From: a virus
DNA length: 64,000 nt
Virus record (IMG/VR): IMGVR_UViG_3300017969_000006
Location: 1 to 64,000 of that record
Strand: one strand, 5' to 3'
Shown: one piece after another, positions 8,121-15,461 of the stretch
Layout: every line of letters starts with the position of its first letter
Numbering within the stretch: the stretch's first letter is position 1
Notes under the pieces: generated by a model
Databases searched by the model: none
What the model saw: only the letters and a program-made list of their open reading frames with translations
What the model was told of the DNA's origin: nothing
Made by a program: the position numbers and the translations under genes

Positions 8121-8690
8121 TCAGGCCAACCAAGTCACAAGGGAATATTTCATGCCAGCATTGACTGGAGTTGCATGATGAAGAAATGGTGTACTTGAAG
8201 GGAAAATAACCACGGTTCCATTTTCTGCGGGAACGCTAAGACCAATGTGACTAAAGTCAAGGTCCCCACCATCTTCAGGAGTGCTCAAGAAAGCGACAAC
8301 GCTCAAAATACGTGGGACCGAAGGGTGAGCATCGAAATGAGGTTGATACTCTGCGCCGCTCCCATACTTATTAATACTCCAACCTTCATCACGTGTGAGT
8401 TCAAGACGAAAATGATCTCGATACTGATGAATCAAGGGATTAATATTGTTATGAACAGCCTTGAAAGCAAGCGAAACTGGATGATCGTCATAACTCTCAA
8501 AGCCAATCATGTGGTTCAGTTCACATTGTTGATTTGAGCGAAAATTAGACACAGTCCCAAATCCAGTCGATGCCTGTTTCCAGAACAGTGGAGAGTTTGG
8601 AATGTTCGCCCAATTTTCAACCTCTTCGACAAGGTCAGTTCCATCGAAGATGTTTTTATGGATGCGAATAAATTTTGACTCATCAAGCAT
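8121..8690 (-). CDS. 2OG-Fe(II) oxygenase, P4H superfamily
   Basis: A 189-residue putative dioxygenase. The HxD pair is H118/D120 in YQPHFDAHP, the distal His is H171 or H172 in PFLHHATPV, and K181 in GMKYSLVTW takes the 2-oxoglutarate-binding position. VVAFLSTPEDGGDLDF is the conserved strand pair, and NGTVVIFPSS precedes the distal His. This compact size is typical of phage and marine bacterial P4H-like proteins. Its 3' end lies one base from the degenerate relative at 7550-8119, suggesting gene duplication or a heterodimer. Substrate unknown. Confidence 0.8.
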   Translation of the reverse strand: MLDESKFIRIHKNIFDGTDLVEEVENWANIPNSPLFWKQASTGFGTVSNFRSNQQCELNHMIGFESYDDHPVSLAFKAVHNNINPLIHQYRDHFRLELTRDEGWSINKYGSGAEYQPHFDAHPSVPRILSVVAFLSTPEDGGDLDFSHIGLSVPAENGTVVIFPSSTPFLHHATPVNAGMKYSLVTWLA

Positions 8691-9111
8691 GAGGCTCTAC
8701 AACTTTCACTTCAGCATCAGCAATAATCCCTGACTCATCGTGTAGTTCTATGGTTGTAATCCCACAATCGACGAGACGGAAACGGAAAATAGCCTGATGT
8801 TTCGTGCTTCGCGTAGTGTGAGCAACAGTGAAACGATTTACTGGAGTGGCAACTTCAACCCATGTCTCCCGACAGTCCATCCAATCGTCATTGTACGTTA
8901 CTAATAGAAAACGGCCGGCCTTAATTGCCGTTGAAGAAAGTTGAAATGACTGCTCAACGGGAATCTCAAGAATTTGCACCAGAGTTTCATCAAACTCCAA
9001 GTCTTCCATTGCGCCGCTGCGGCCGACAACAATGGGTAGCGACCATTCAGTGGCAAGTTTTTCAGCCTCTGCCATCACTTCACTGGATGGGCAAAAAACT
9101 ACCCTATCCAT
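8683..9111 (-). CDS. Hypothetical protein, C-terminal beta domain
   Basis: A 142-residue protein with no family recognised. Residues 1-45 alternate helix and strand. Residues 75-140 look like an all-beta domain (GRFLLVTYNDDW, RETWVEVATPV, AIFRFRLVDCGITTIELHDESG, AEVKVVEP), reminiscent of an Ig-like sandwich. It overlaps the oxygenase 8121-8690 by 8 bases and touches the next upstream gene by one base, so it belongs to the same translation-coupled series. A binding or accessory role is a guess. Confidence 0.5.
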   Translation of the reverse strand: MDRVVFCPSSEVMAEAEKLATEWSLPIVVGRSGAMEDLEFDETLVQILEIPVEQSFQLSSTAIKAGRFLLVTYNDDWMDCRETWVEVATPVNRFTVAHTTRSTKHQAIFRFRLVDCGITTIELHDESGIIADAEVKVVEPHA

Positions 9112-9302
9112 TACTGTTCCTCTTCTGAGACCTCTGCCTCTTGTGCGGGAAATGGAGGGACAGCAGGCGCTGTCAGTTTCTCGTTAAGGGCGTTCGCCTG
9201 CTTGAGCATTTGCCGGAGAATTGTGTTGTTTAAGGACAATTGTTTGTTTTGCTCAGAAAGATCTTCAATCACAGCCCTGAGGTCAACTTGTTCGTTACTC
9301 AT
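9111..9302 (-). CDS. Small coiled-coil protein
   Basis: A 63-residue protein. Residues 8-42 (LRAVIEDLSEQNKQL, NNTILRQMLKQANAL) form a clear leucine-heptad coiled coil; the tail is Pro/Glu rich and acidic (VPPFPAQEAEVSEEEQ). It overlaps the next gene at the 3' end by one base. It probably mediates oligomerisation or tethers a partner from the same operon. No function can be assigned. Confidence 0.55.
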   Translation of the reverse strand: MSNEQVDLRAVIEDLSEQNKQLSLNNTILRQMLKQANALNEKLTAPAVPPFPAQEAEVSEEEQ

Positions 9303-9311
9303 GGCTGGATC

Positions 9312-10070
9312 TTACCACTCAACTTCACGGAAATACATTACGCCGCCTTCACCATGCCGGGCATAACGTTCAGTCTGCTTCTGCATCTCAGCCACACGTG
9401 TCTGATACTCCGGGAGTGGACCTTTGTGCAGGTCATGAGAGTAATTACCACAGTAGTGCCCAATAACGGTCTTGCGTCGCTCTTTACCTGAGACTGGAGA
9501 ACCACGATGGGCCAGTTGGCTATGCCAAATCAAAACATCACCCTTCTTGCCTAGAAAAGTGAAAACATCAGAGTTGCGCTTCTCTGCTTCTTCCAAAATC
9601 AACGTTTCCATCAATTCTTCGCCAATATTCGGCTGTTCGATAATTTCGCGAGTCATCAGCGGAACAAGATTGTCCCACTTGTGCGAACCCGGAATCACCT
9701 CGAAAGGACCCGACGAAGGATCGATGTCTTCTAAACAGACAAAAACACCGATGTATGTGGACGCAGCGAATGGATCCTGTAAAACCGAATCTTTATGCCA
9801 CTTGCATTCAGTCGACTTTTGCATCGTCATTTCAATGTGTAGTGCAGCAGCCATCTCAATCTGAGAGAAAGCGTCCTCAATCGATGGATGGCACAACACA
9901 TCTTTGATTTCAACATGCTTGTTGTACTGCTCGGATCGACCCCAACCCGCCAAGGAGTCACCATGCTCTGCCTGATACATGTCAAGATATGCGTCAACGA
10001 CATGCTCTGGGATCGATTTCTCCAAAATGAAGAAACCGTCACGTTCATACTTCTCAGCAACTGTTGTCAT
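9312..10070 (-). CDS. Phytanoyl-CoA dioxygenase-family oxygenase
   Basis: A 252-residue protein of the PhyH branch of 2-oxoglutarate oxygenases. The start is typical (YERDGFFILEKSIPEHVV). Iron ligands fit H92/D94 in CKWHKDSV and H188 in WHSQLAHRGS; an Arg in ERRKTVIGHY would hold 2-oxoglutarate. GPFEVIPGSHKWDN is a hallmark of the family. PhyH enzymes hydroxylate lipids, amino acids or small natural products, so this branch could act on a different substrate than the P4H-like neighbours. It lies 2 bases after the TauD-like gene 10073-11044. Confidence 0.85.
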   Translation of the reverse strand: MTTVAEKYERDGFFILEKSIPEHVVDAYLDMYQAEHGDSLAGWGRSEQYNKHVEIKDVLCHPSIEDAFSQIEMAAALHIEMTMQKSTECKWHKDSVLQDPFAASTYIGVFVCLEDIDPSSGPFEVIPGSHKWDNLVPLMTREIIEQPNIGEELMETLILEEAEKRNSDVFTFLGKKGDVLIWHSQLAHRGSPVSGKERRKTVIGHYCGNYSHDLHKGPLPEYQTRVAEMQKQTERYARHGEGGVMYFREVEW

Positions 10071-10072
10071 GA

Positions 10073-11044
10073 TCAGAAACCTACCATTTGTTTATATTCT
10101 TCGCGCGAAAGATATTCCGTCGGCTCCACTTCGGAACCTTGAGCGAAAGTCCAGTACCCTTCAAATTTTCTTTGACCAGCCGAAAACCCACCCTTAACGC
10201 CATGAGCCATCCGGAACAAATCTGGAATAAGGAAATCGTTCTCTTGCCATTCCCACCAGATTTGGTTTTCCTTGACTGCGCAAATTTGACTTTGAACCCA
10301 GTCGATTATTTCACGGAAAAGAACATGTTCTTTCCCTGTCGGTAATCCATTCTGGACCAACAGTAGATAGTCCTGAACCCCCCAAGCGGCCGCACATGGA
10401 CATAGTCGCAGAACTGGGAAGCCGAAATCTGGGTGATTCTCAATGGCTGGTCGAGCAAACGAAGAGACGTAACGGTCTCCGTCCAGAGTCCAGATCTTAC
10501 GCACACCTTGATTAACTTTTCTCATGAATCGCGTTTTGAAATCATCTACTGATTCCGGTTCGGTCGACCAATTTGGCATATGGATAATCGTTGCTTCCGA
10601 AAGAAGTTTTACGTAATGAGAAGGCATCTTTGAAATAAGGTTTGCCATGTCCACAAAGCCGGTCTGTCCAGTTCCAGCAGGAGCAGAGAAGGTGTCCATG
10701 TTCCATCCCGCAGCCCGCTGTGGTGACCTCAACGACGCGCCCTCGACATGCCACTCAATGATCGTGTCGTCCGGAGCGTTGCGCCCCTCGCCATTCAACT
10801 GTGTGACCATTGAGTCATACTGTTGGGTATAGTGCCAGTGAAAAACACCGTCATTCGCATACGGCGTCCACGATAAGGATGAGCCGATAGCGGTGAGGAT
10901 TTGAAGAACATCTGACTCGGAGTATTCGACACCACGAAAAGCGAGTACGCCGGTTTTTTTGAATTGATCAATAAAAGCCGAAGGGTTATTTTGTATCTCT
11001 TCTACCGATACGCCTCGGAAGACAGAGAAGTTCGACTCATGCAT
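10073..11044 (-). CDS. TauD-like 2OG oxygenase with HxE site
   Basis: A putative 323-residue TauD/TfdA-like oxygenase. I choose ATG 11044, which overlaps the preceding stop by 8 bases (ATGCATGA), over a GTG at 11080 that would overlap by 44. The N-terminal region (FIDQFKKTGVLAFRGV) is typical of TauD proteins. The metal motif reads H99-V-E101 in IEWHVEGA, with Glu in place of the usual Asp, a variant known in some family members. The distal site fits H281 in RMAHGVKGG and R292 in GQRKFEGYW. Hydroxylation of an amino acid or small acid is the usual role. The Glu ligand and exact substrate are uncertain. Confidence 0.65.
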   Translation of the reverse strand: MHESNFSVFRGVSVEEIQNNPSAFIDQFKKTGVLAFRGVEYSESDVLQILTAIGSSLSWTPYANDGVFHWHYTQQYDSMVTQLNGEGRNAPDDTIIEWHVEGASLRSPQRAAGWNMDTFSAPAGTGQTGFVDMANLISKMPSHYVKLLSEATIIHMPNWSTEPESVDDFKTRFMRKVNQGVRKIWTLDGDRYVSSFARPAIENHPDFGFPVLRLCPCAAAWGVQDYLLLVQNGLPTGKEHVLFREIIDWVQSQICAVKENQIWWEWQENDFLIPDLFRMAHGVKGGFSAGQRKFEGYWTFAQGSEVEPTEYLSREEYKQMVGF

Positions 11045-11693
11045 CGTAGGGCTCTGAGAGGAAATGCTCAATTGCAGCACGAATCCTCAGCAACGCCTCT
11101 TCTGGAGAATAAGCGTCCTTGCCCATTTCGAAGTTTGCAGGGAGTAGGCACCCGTTGGTGAACCGAGCGCGACGTTTGCCGTCTCTGGAAACGACGAATT
11201 TTTCAAAGTTTCCGAGAATTGGACCATCGTCTACACCAAGTCGTTTGTACAGCGGGTGCGGTGCGAAGGTTTCGTCATCGTCATCACGGCTGTAACGCGA
11301 GGCCACAAGTTCAGTGAATGGCATTCGAACTCGGTAATGGGAGTATGCAAAGCGCTCACACTCCTCAGCGGTGCTTCGAGAATCTTTGAAGTCGCCATAA
11401 CCAAACTCGCAATAGTCATTCGTAGGTACGCACACAATTTTAAATCCGAGATGCGCATAGTCGTATTGGAGAACCTGCAAAATTGGGTACTGCATAGAGT
11501 TACCACATTCACCAGTGACATTGACAATCATCGTGACCTCCCCGTGCCGGTCGGCTAGGGCCTCTACATCACCGGTGACACTTTTTACGCTGATGTCATA
11601 GATGCTTTCCCCGTCAACAGTTGGACCCAAGTCGTGATCCCGCTGAAGAGTTTCAAGCATGTCGGAGGTGATTGCTGATTCCATGATCGTCAT
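11037..11693 (-). CDS. Glutathione peroxidase-like protein
   Basis: A 218-residue thioredoxin-fold protein matching glutathione peroxidases along most of its length: IYDISVKSVTGDVEAL, EVTMIVNVTGECGNS (peroxidatic Cys at C63), FKIVCVPTNDY (the FPCNQF region), and NFEKFVVSRDGKRRARF (the NFxKF region). C112 in AEECERFAYSHYRVRMPF aligns with the resolving Cys of thioredoxin-dependent GPx enzymes. The catalytic Trp before NF is Gly161 and the usual Gln is Asp93, so the standard tetrad is incomplete. It may still reduce peroxides, perhaps protecting against by-products of the adjacent oxygenases and halogenase. ATG 11693 is used; ATG 11684 is possible. Confidence 0.7.
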   Translation of the reverse strand: MTIMESAITSDMLETLQRDHDLGPTVDGESIYDISVKSVTGDVEALADRHGEVTMIVNVTGECGNSMQYPILQVLQYDYAHLGFKIVCVPTNDYCEFGYGDFKDSRSTAEECERFAYSHYRVRMPFTELVASRYSRDDDDETFAPHPLYKRLGVDDGPILGNFEKFVVSRDGKRRARFTNGCLLPANFEMGKDAYSPEEALLRIRAAIEHFLSEPYDA

Positions 11694-11780
11694 ATCGTCG
11701 ATTTTACACTACTGTCATCAGGTGATTTCGAAACTCTGGTACACTTGAGAGCGGTAGTCCCACCACGATCGGAGTCTAAA
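11694..11780. promoter_or_regulatory. Divergent promoter region
   Basis: An 87-base gap separates the leftward peroxidase gene from the rightward small-protein gene. On the plus strand TGGTACACT (11737-11745) resembles an extended -10 element; no good -35 hexamer is seen. On the minus strand AGTGTAAAAT is a weaker candidate. Divergent transcription requires promoters here; the exact elements are uncertain. Confidence 0.35.
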
Positions 11781-12011
11781 ATGGTTGCACTGAATAGTGT
11801 TTCTGACGAGTATAAGGCAGCACAAAAAGCCGAAGTCATTGCTACTCTCGAATCTGCTGTTTGGGCTTCTGCCGTGGCCTGCGGTGTGGATCCTGCCGAA
11901 TTGACGGCAGACTGGCAAATTCCTGCCGAAGATACCGTGCCGCCTCCGGGCGACCTTGAAGATCGCCTGTTTAGTCTTATCACCCGTCTTGAAGGGGCAC
12001 GAGGAGTCTGA
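11781..12011 (+). CDS. Small protein of the paralogous family
   Basis: A 76-residue protein that opens the plus-strand island. The ATG at 11781 has GGAG six bases upstream; a TTG at 11745 is unlikely. A Lys/Ala/Glu helix (YKAAQKAEVIATLESAVW) leads to ACGVDPAEL, then an acidic-Pro linker (PAEDTVPPPGD) and a C-terminal helix ending in RLEGARGV. It is closest to the next gene (shared ...AKAEAI..., CG[VL]D and ADW), and the C-terminal LEG recalls 326-610. The leader GGAGTCTAAAATGGTT is nearly repeated before 12013, supporting tandem duplication. Function unknown. Confidence 0.65.
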   Translation: MVALNSVSDEYKAAQKAEVIATLESAVWASAVACGVDPAELTADWQIPAEDTVPPPGDLEDRLFSLITRLEGARGV

Positions 12012-12012
12012 A

Positions 12013-12225
12013 ATGGTTTTTAGCGACGGATTTGACGCAGCAGCAAAGGCTGAAGCGAAGGCAGAAGCAATCAGGATGATTGAAGAAAAAGTGTACACGT
12101 ACGGCCTTATTTGTGGTCTAGACGTGTCCTCACTGCCAGCAGACTGGACGCCAACTGAGGGCGTAGACTACGAAGAGGCACTCAAAGTGCTTATTGATCG
12201 ACTAGCATGGGCTAACACTCTCTAG
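12013..12225 (+). CDS. Small protein of the paralogous family
   Basis: A 70-residue protein starting one base after the preceding stop. ATG 12013 is chosen because GGAGTCTGAAATGG copies the leader of the gene before it. The N-terminal helix is AKAEAKAEAIRMIEEK, followed by LICGLDVSSLPADW and a C-terminal helix LKVLIDRLAWAN. It shares CG[VL]D, ADW and the helix pattern with 11781-12011, so the two are tandem paralogues. No function known. Confidence 0.65.
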   Translation: MVFSDGFDAAAKAEAKAEAIRMIEEKVYTYGLICGLDVSSLPADWTPTEGVDYEEALKVLIDRLAWANTL

Positions 12226-12242
12226 TCTGACGGAGGAACGTA

Positions 12243-12449
12243 ATGAACGCGGCACAAATTGCAGCAGCAAAATCAGAAGCAATTGATTTTCTTGAGTATT
12301 CAATCTTTGTTCTCTGTTCACTGCTTGATATCGATTCTGCCGGAGTCTCGCACCCATATGTGATCCCGGTCCCTGAGGACGACCCGCAGTATGATCAACA
12401 TCTTTCGCTTCAGAGGCAAGTTTCCGCCCACGCAACTGTTACGGCATAA
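12243..12449 (+). CDS. Small protein of the paralogous family
   Basis: A 68-residue protein with a strong GGAGG ribosome-binding site before ATG 12243. The start AAQIAAAKSEAIDFLEYSIF repeats the family helix, LLDIDSAGV takes the place of CGLDVSSL, and an acidic-Pro segment (VPEDDPQYDQH) follows. It is the most diverged of the three tandem copies. Its stop overlaps the next ATG (TAATGG). Function unknown. Confidence 0.6.
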   Translation: MNAAQIAAAKSEAIDFLEYSIFVLCSLLDIDSAGVSHPYVIPVPEDDPQYDQHLSLQRQVSAHATVTA

Positions 12450-12679
12450 TGGAATTTCGGGCCGAATCCCTTCGCGGCCAAAGACCAAAAAACTGGTCGG
12501 ATCGCATTAAAGAGGCAAACCTCTCAGAGGCTGAACTGTATCCAGACAACGATTCAAGTACTCGAGATCAAGCAATTTTCTGGTCAAAAGAGTCCGGTAC
12601 CGCAATGAACACAGAAACTGGACAAGTGTTTATTTGCGGTACGGTAGCGCTCGATCCACTGGAAGTAACGGAAAACTAA
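12449..12679 (+). CDS. Hypothetical protein
   Basis: A 76-residue protein starting by overlap with the stop of the preceding gene. It is polar and charged, with EFRAESLRGQRPKNW, a helix SDRIKEANLSEAELY and a short beta hairpin at the end (TGQVFICGTVALDPLEV). It is not a member of the small helical family around it and no domain is recognised. Its place in the island suggests co-expression with the methyltransferase-like and oxygenase genes downstream. Confidence 0.5.
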   Translation: MEFRAESLRGQRPKNWSDRIKEANLSEAELYPDNDSSTRDQAIFWSKESGTAMNTETGQVFICGTVALDPLEVTEN

Positions 12680-12680
12680 A

Positions 12681-13016
12681 ATGCCAAAATTCACGAATGT
12701 TGATACTGCGCCGTTTTACGACAACACGGCAAACCTTGAATGGGTTGAACAGGAACTTGCAACCGTTATGTACATCGCTGGTCTAGACCCAGAACAAACG
12801 CTGAACACGGTAACGATTGATGAAATCATTGACGCTATCGAGTCAACATTTGTTATCGGAGACCTACAGATCGCAGAGCAGATCTTCGGGAAAGATCGCC
12901 AAACTAACGGTGCTCAAGCCTACATCCGGAAATGCAACAACAAACTGGCCAACGTCGCTAGACGCCACTGGCGGGAACGGCACGTAGCGAAATGGTTGAG
13001 TGAAAATGAGTATTAA
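12681..13016 (+). CDS. Small protein paired with methyltransferase-like gene
   Basis: A 111-residue protein. Residues 20-60 (LEWVEQELATVMYIAGLDPE, TVTIDEIIDAIESTF) resemble the 96-residue protein at 4901-5191, and both end with a Arg/His-rich helix (VARRHWRERHVAKW here). Each stands immediately before a methyltransferase-like gene, so I infer a duplicated two-gene unit. Its stop overlaps the next gene by 11 bases. Function unknown. Confidence 0.6.
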   Translation: MPKFTNVDTAPFYDNTANLEWVEQELATVMYIAGLDPEQTLNTVTIDEIIDAIESTFVIGDLQIAEQIFGKDRQTNGAQAYIRKCNNKLANVARRHWRERHVAKWLSENEY

Positions 13017-13785
13017 TCCTGCAATCTCCAGAGCGCGAGTAGCGCGTATGCTTTCGTCTGATCAGACCGGTGAACAGTTTGATCACAAGATCCAAGTGAT
13101 GTCCGACTATGGTGAAACTGGACAGAACCTGATTGAAGCAACTTCACCGGACAAGCGAAGTATCGCAACTGGTGATGATCATTACTTTTTCCGCCACACC
13201 TCATATGTCGATATGAGCCCTGAGTGGAAAGAATCTGCGTGGGCAATGGGTGCAGGGTCAACGACGTTTACGGAATTGTACCAAGACTATTGTTTCGTTA
13301 ACGGGCCGGTAAAAGAACTTACGTGCGGCCTGCCACCAATCTGGCCAATCCCGGAGAACCTTCGAACCGGCAACGTCGAGACGTACATCCTCAACGAGGT
13401 CGAAGCGAAGATTTTTGAGCAATACATTCGCAACTCACCCGATTTTGCTGACTATGCCGACTTTAAGTATGGATTAGTTACATATCAGGAGATTATGGAT
13501 GGATCCCTGAATGAGACTTTCGACGTCATTCGTCTGGGTGTGCACCAGTTCGTAACCAGCACGAATACGCTGATTGATCGCCTATTCGACTGTCTGAAAC
13601 CAAACGGGTTGTTTTTCGGTCGCGGCATGGCTCACGGAACAGGCATGTATCTTGACGACATGACTGTGCATCAATCCTTCTGGGCGGACGTCAGCCGCTA
13701 TATTGCTAATAAAGAAAATGTGATGTCTCGACACGTTCCACTGCAAAATGGATTCGTTCTAGCGCGCAAACTACCAACAACGTAA
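13006..13785 (+). CDS. Methyltransferase-like Rossmann protein
   Basis: A putative 259-residue protein; ATG 13006 is used, though a GTG at 13000 is in frame. The order of elements fits a class I methyltransferase-like fold: AWAMGAGSTTFTELYQDYC, VKELTCGLPPIWP, NVETYILNEVEAKIF, then FDVIRLGVHQFVTS, LFDCLKPNGLFFGRGMA and C-terminal strands (FVLARKLP). A clear SAM-binding GxGxG is absent. It parallels 4207-4908, which also follows a small protein of the same type. It precedes a 2-oxoglutarate oxygenase by 12 bases. Activity and substrate are unknown. Confidence 0.45.
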   Translation: MSINPAISRARVARMLSSDQTGEQFDHKIQVMSDYGETGQNLIEATSPDKRSIATGDDHYFFRHTSYVDMSPEWKESAWAMGAGSTTFTELYQDYCFVNGPVKELTCGLPPIWPIPENLRTGNVETYILNEVEAKIFEQYIRNSPDFADYADFKYGLVTYQEIMDGSLNETFDVIRLGVHQFVTSTNTLIDRLFDCLKPNGLFFGRGMAHGTGMYLDDMTVHQSFWADVSRYIANKENVMSRHVPLQNGFVLARKLPTT

Positions 13786-13797
13786 GAGGTAAATAAG

Positions 13798-14814
13798 ATG
13801 GCTCGGCTCTACGGACCAGAGGATGCAGTTAAGCACGCCTACCACAAGGTGACAGAATCTGATTTCAAGATCATCTCCGACATGGAGTACACCAACCACC
13901 CGGGTGGCGTGATGCATTTCCATCAGGCTATTGATGTCAATAAAGAAGAACTGCTTCCCTATATTGACATGATGGCCTATGTCCCCTCTTGCGGTCTTGA
14001 GATTATCAAAGACGACGACGGCAACATGTTGCACGGACAAACGTTTGACGGGAAGATCATCGACATGTCAGATCTTCTGCAACTGCCAATGCGTGTCGGT
14101 GGCATGGGAATGCCCGAGCCAGTAAACCCCACCACCCCGGAAAACATCCGAGAAATTTTTGAGCACATTGAAGAAATGATGTACTTCGGGCTGGTTCGCT
14201 ACTGCGACATTTACCCGCTCGTCATCAACACCCTTTGGTGGAGAGCACGCGGGCACTGTCTGAAATACGTTCCCGGCGCAACTTTGGGTCTTCATAACGA
14301 CAACGACACGAACTCGATCACGAAGAACGGTCAGCGTTTCTACTCCGAGCGAGAAATCGCAATGTATCAAACCACCAATTGTCTCGTTTATCTAAATGAT
14401 GATTACGAGGGCGGAGAGATGCATTTCCCTTATCTCGATGTGACCATCAAACCGAAGACGGGAGACATCATCTTCTTCCCCGGAAATTATATTGGCACTC
14501 ATGGGGTGGCCCCAGTGAAGTCAGGTGAGCGCTACACCTATCTTGCACAGTACGGTCATGGTGGACTGCACAAGTATGAGGTCGTTGAAGCGAACGAGAG
14601 CACCAACTGGCTTGCCCCAGTGTTCATGCCATTCCTTTATCAGGACGCGACACGATTCCAGATGTCCGAATTCTCAGATTTTGACAACAGCAAAGACATC
14701 GCGCTGGGGTTCCACTCTTCGACAATCTTCACTCAGGACAGATCAACCGAGGGGCCCCCAGTCGGAGAATACATTGAATACGGCGAGGAGTGGCGCGAAG
14801 CGATGCGTCACTGA
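13798..14814 (+). CDS. 2OG-Fe(II) oxygenase, extended form
   Basis: A 338-residue putative dioxygenase, longest of its subgroup. H166/D168 in LGLHNDND and H235 in YIGTHGVAPV are likely iron ligands; R245 in GERYTYL binds 2-oxoglutarate. CLVYLNDDYEGGEMHFP and KTGDIIFFPG are classic P4H-superfamily segments. WWRARGHCLKYVPGATLG before the HxD is shared in pattern with 14808-15461 and 16032-16847, as is the N-terminal GGVMHFHQAIDV. These three are therefore paralogues although this copy is on the opposite strand. Residues 260-338 form an extra C-terminal tail not seen in the others. It overlaps convergently with the next gene by 7 bases. Confidence 0.85.
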   Translation: MARLYGPEDAVKHAYHKVTESDFKIISDMEYTNHPGGVMHFHQAIDVNKEELLPYIDMMAYVPSCGLEIIKDDDGNMLHGQTFDGKIIDMSDLLQLPMRVGGMGMPEPVNPTTPENIREIFEHIEEMMYFGLVRYCDIYPLVINTLWWRARGHCLKYVPGATLGLHNDNDTNSITKNGQRFYSEREIAMYQTTNCLVYLNDDYEGGEMHFPYLDVTIKPKTGDIIFFPGNYIGTHGVAPVKSGERYTYLAQYGHGGLHKYEVVEANESTNWLAPVFMPFLYQDATRFQMSEFSDFDNSKDIALGFHSSTIFTQDRSTEGPPVGEYIEYGEEWREAMRH

Positions 14815-15461
14815 AAAGGATCAGCGCCCGGCTGATTGCCTTGACCAAAAAACTCAAGATATGACACCCTGTGGCCAGATGTAATGTCAGTCACTGCGTG
14901 AGTTCCTAGATAGCCGGCTGAATAAATAAATGCTGATCCGGTTTTTGGCTTAAAGTCGAGATTCGGGTATTTGAATTGTAGGTTTCCACCTTCGCACGTG
15001 TCGCGAAGAATGAGAGATCCTGTCAAAACGGTCATGAGAGACGTTTCGCTCGCTTCACCATCACCTATGAGATTGTCATGGTGAAAACCCATTCCAGCGG
15101 TAACACCATAGGTCGCAACATGCGGTTGAGTTCTCCACCAAATACAAGGCCCCACTTCGGGGAAATGACTGATGTATCGGCGAACGCATTCACCCATTCC
15201 CTCATACATCGTATGAAAAAACTTTAAATCTTCGTCGTTTACTTCATGATCTAGACGAAGAAGTCTTCCCGGTGACATCTCGACTTCTTCAGCGGTGAAT
15301 CTGTATCCACCTCTGTTTAGGTACGTCCCATCGTCTTGAAGAATATAGTCGTCAGGCTGTTGCGCTTTGCGTCGTTCAATCCATCCACTAAGAAAGTCTT
15401 GATCGACTTCGATTACGTCATTAAACTCCATGACTCCGAAGCCATGAACGATCTCTTTCAC
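14808..15461 (-). CDS. 2OG-Fe(II) oxygenase
   Basis: A 217-residue putative dioxygenase. The HxD pair is H127/D129 in MGFHHDNL, the distal His H188 in YLGTHAVTD, and R198 in GHRVSYLEF the 2-oxoglutarate ligand. WWRTQPHVATYGVTAG and CEGGNLQFKYP align with the plus-strand oxygenase 13798-14814 and with 16032-16847. It converges on 13798-14814 with a 7-base overlap of the coding ends, so there is no room for a terminator between them. Its 5' end overlaps 15458-16030 by 4 bases, suggesting translational coupling. Substrate unknown. Confidence 0.85.
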   Translation of the reverse strand: MKEIVHGFGVMEFNDVIEVDQDFLSGWIERRKAQQPDDYILQDDGTYLNRGGYRFTAEEVEMSPGRLLRLDHEVNDEDLKFFHTMYEGMGECVRRYISHFPEVGPCIWWRTQPHVATYGVTAGMGFHHDNLIGDGEASETSLMTVLTGSLILRDTCEGGNLQFKYPNLDFKPKTGSAFIYSAGYLGTHAVTDITSGHRVSYLEFFGQGNQPGADPFQ

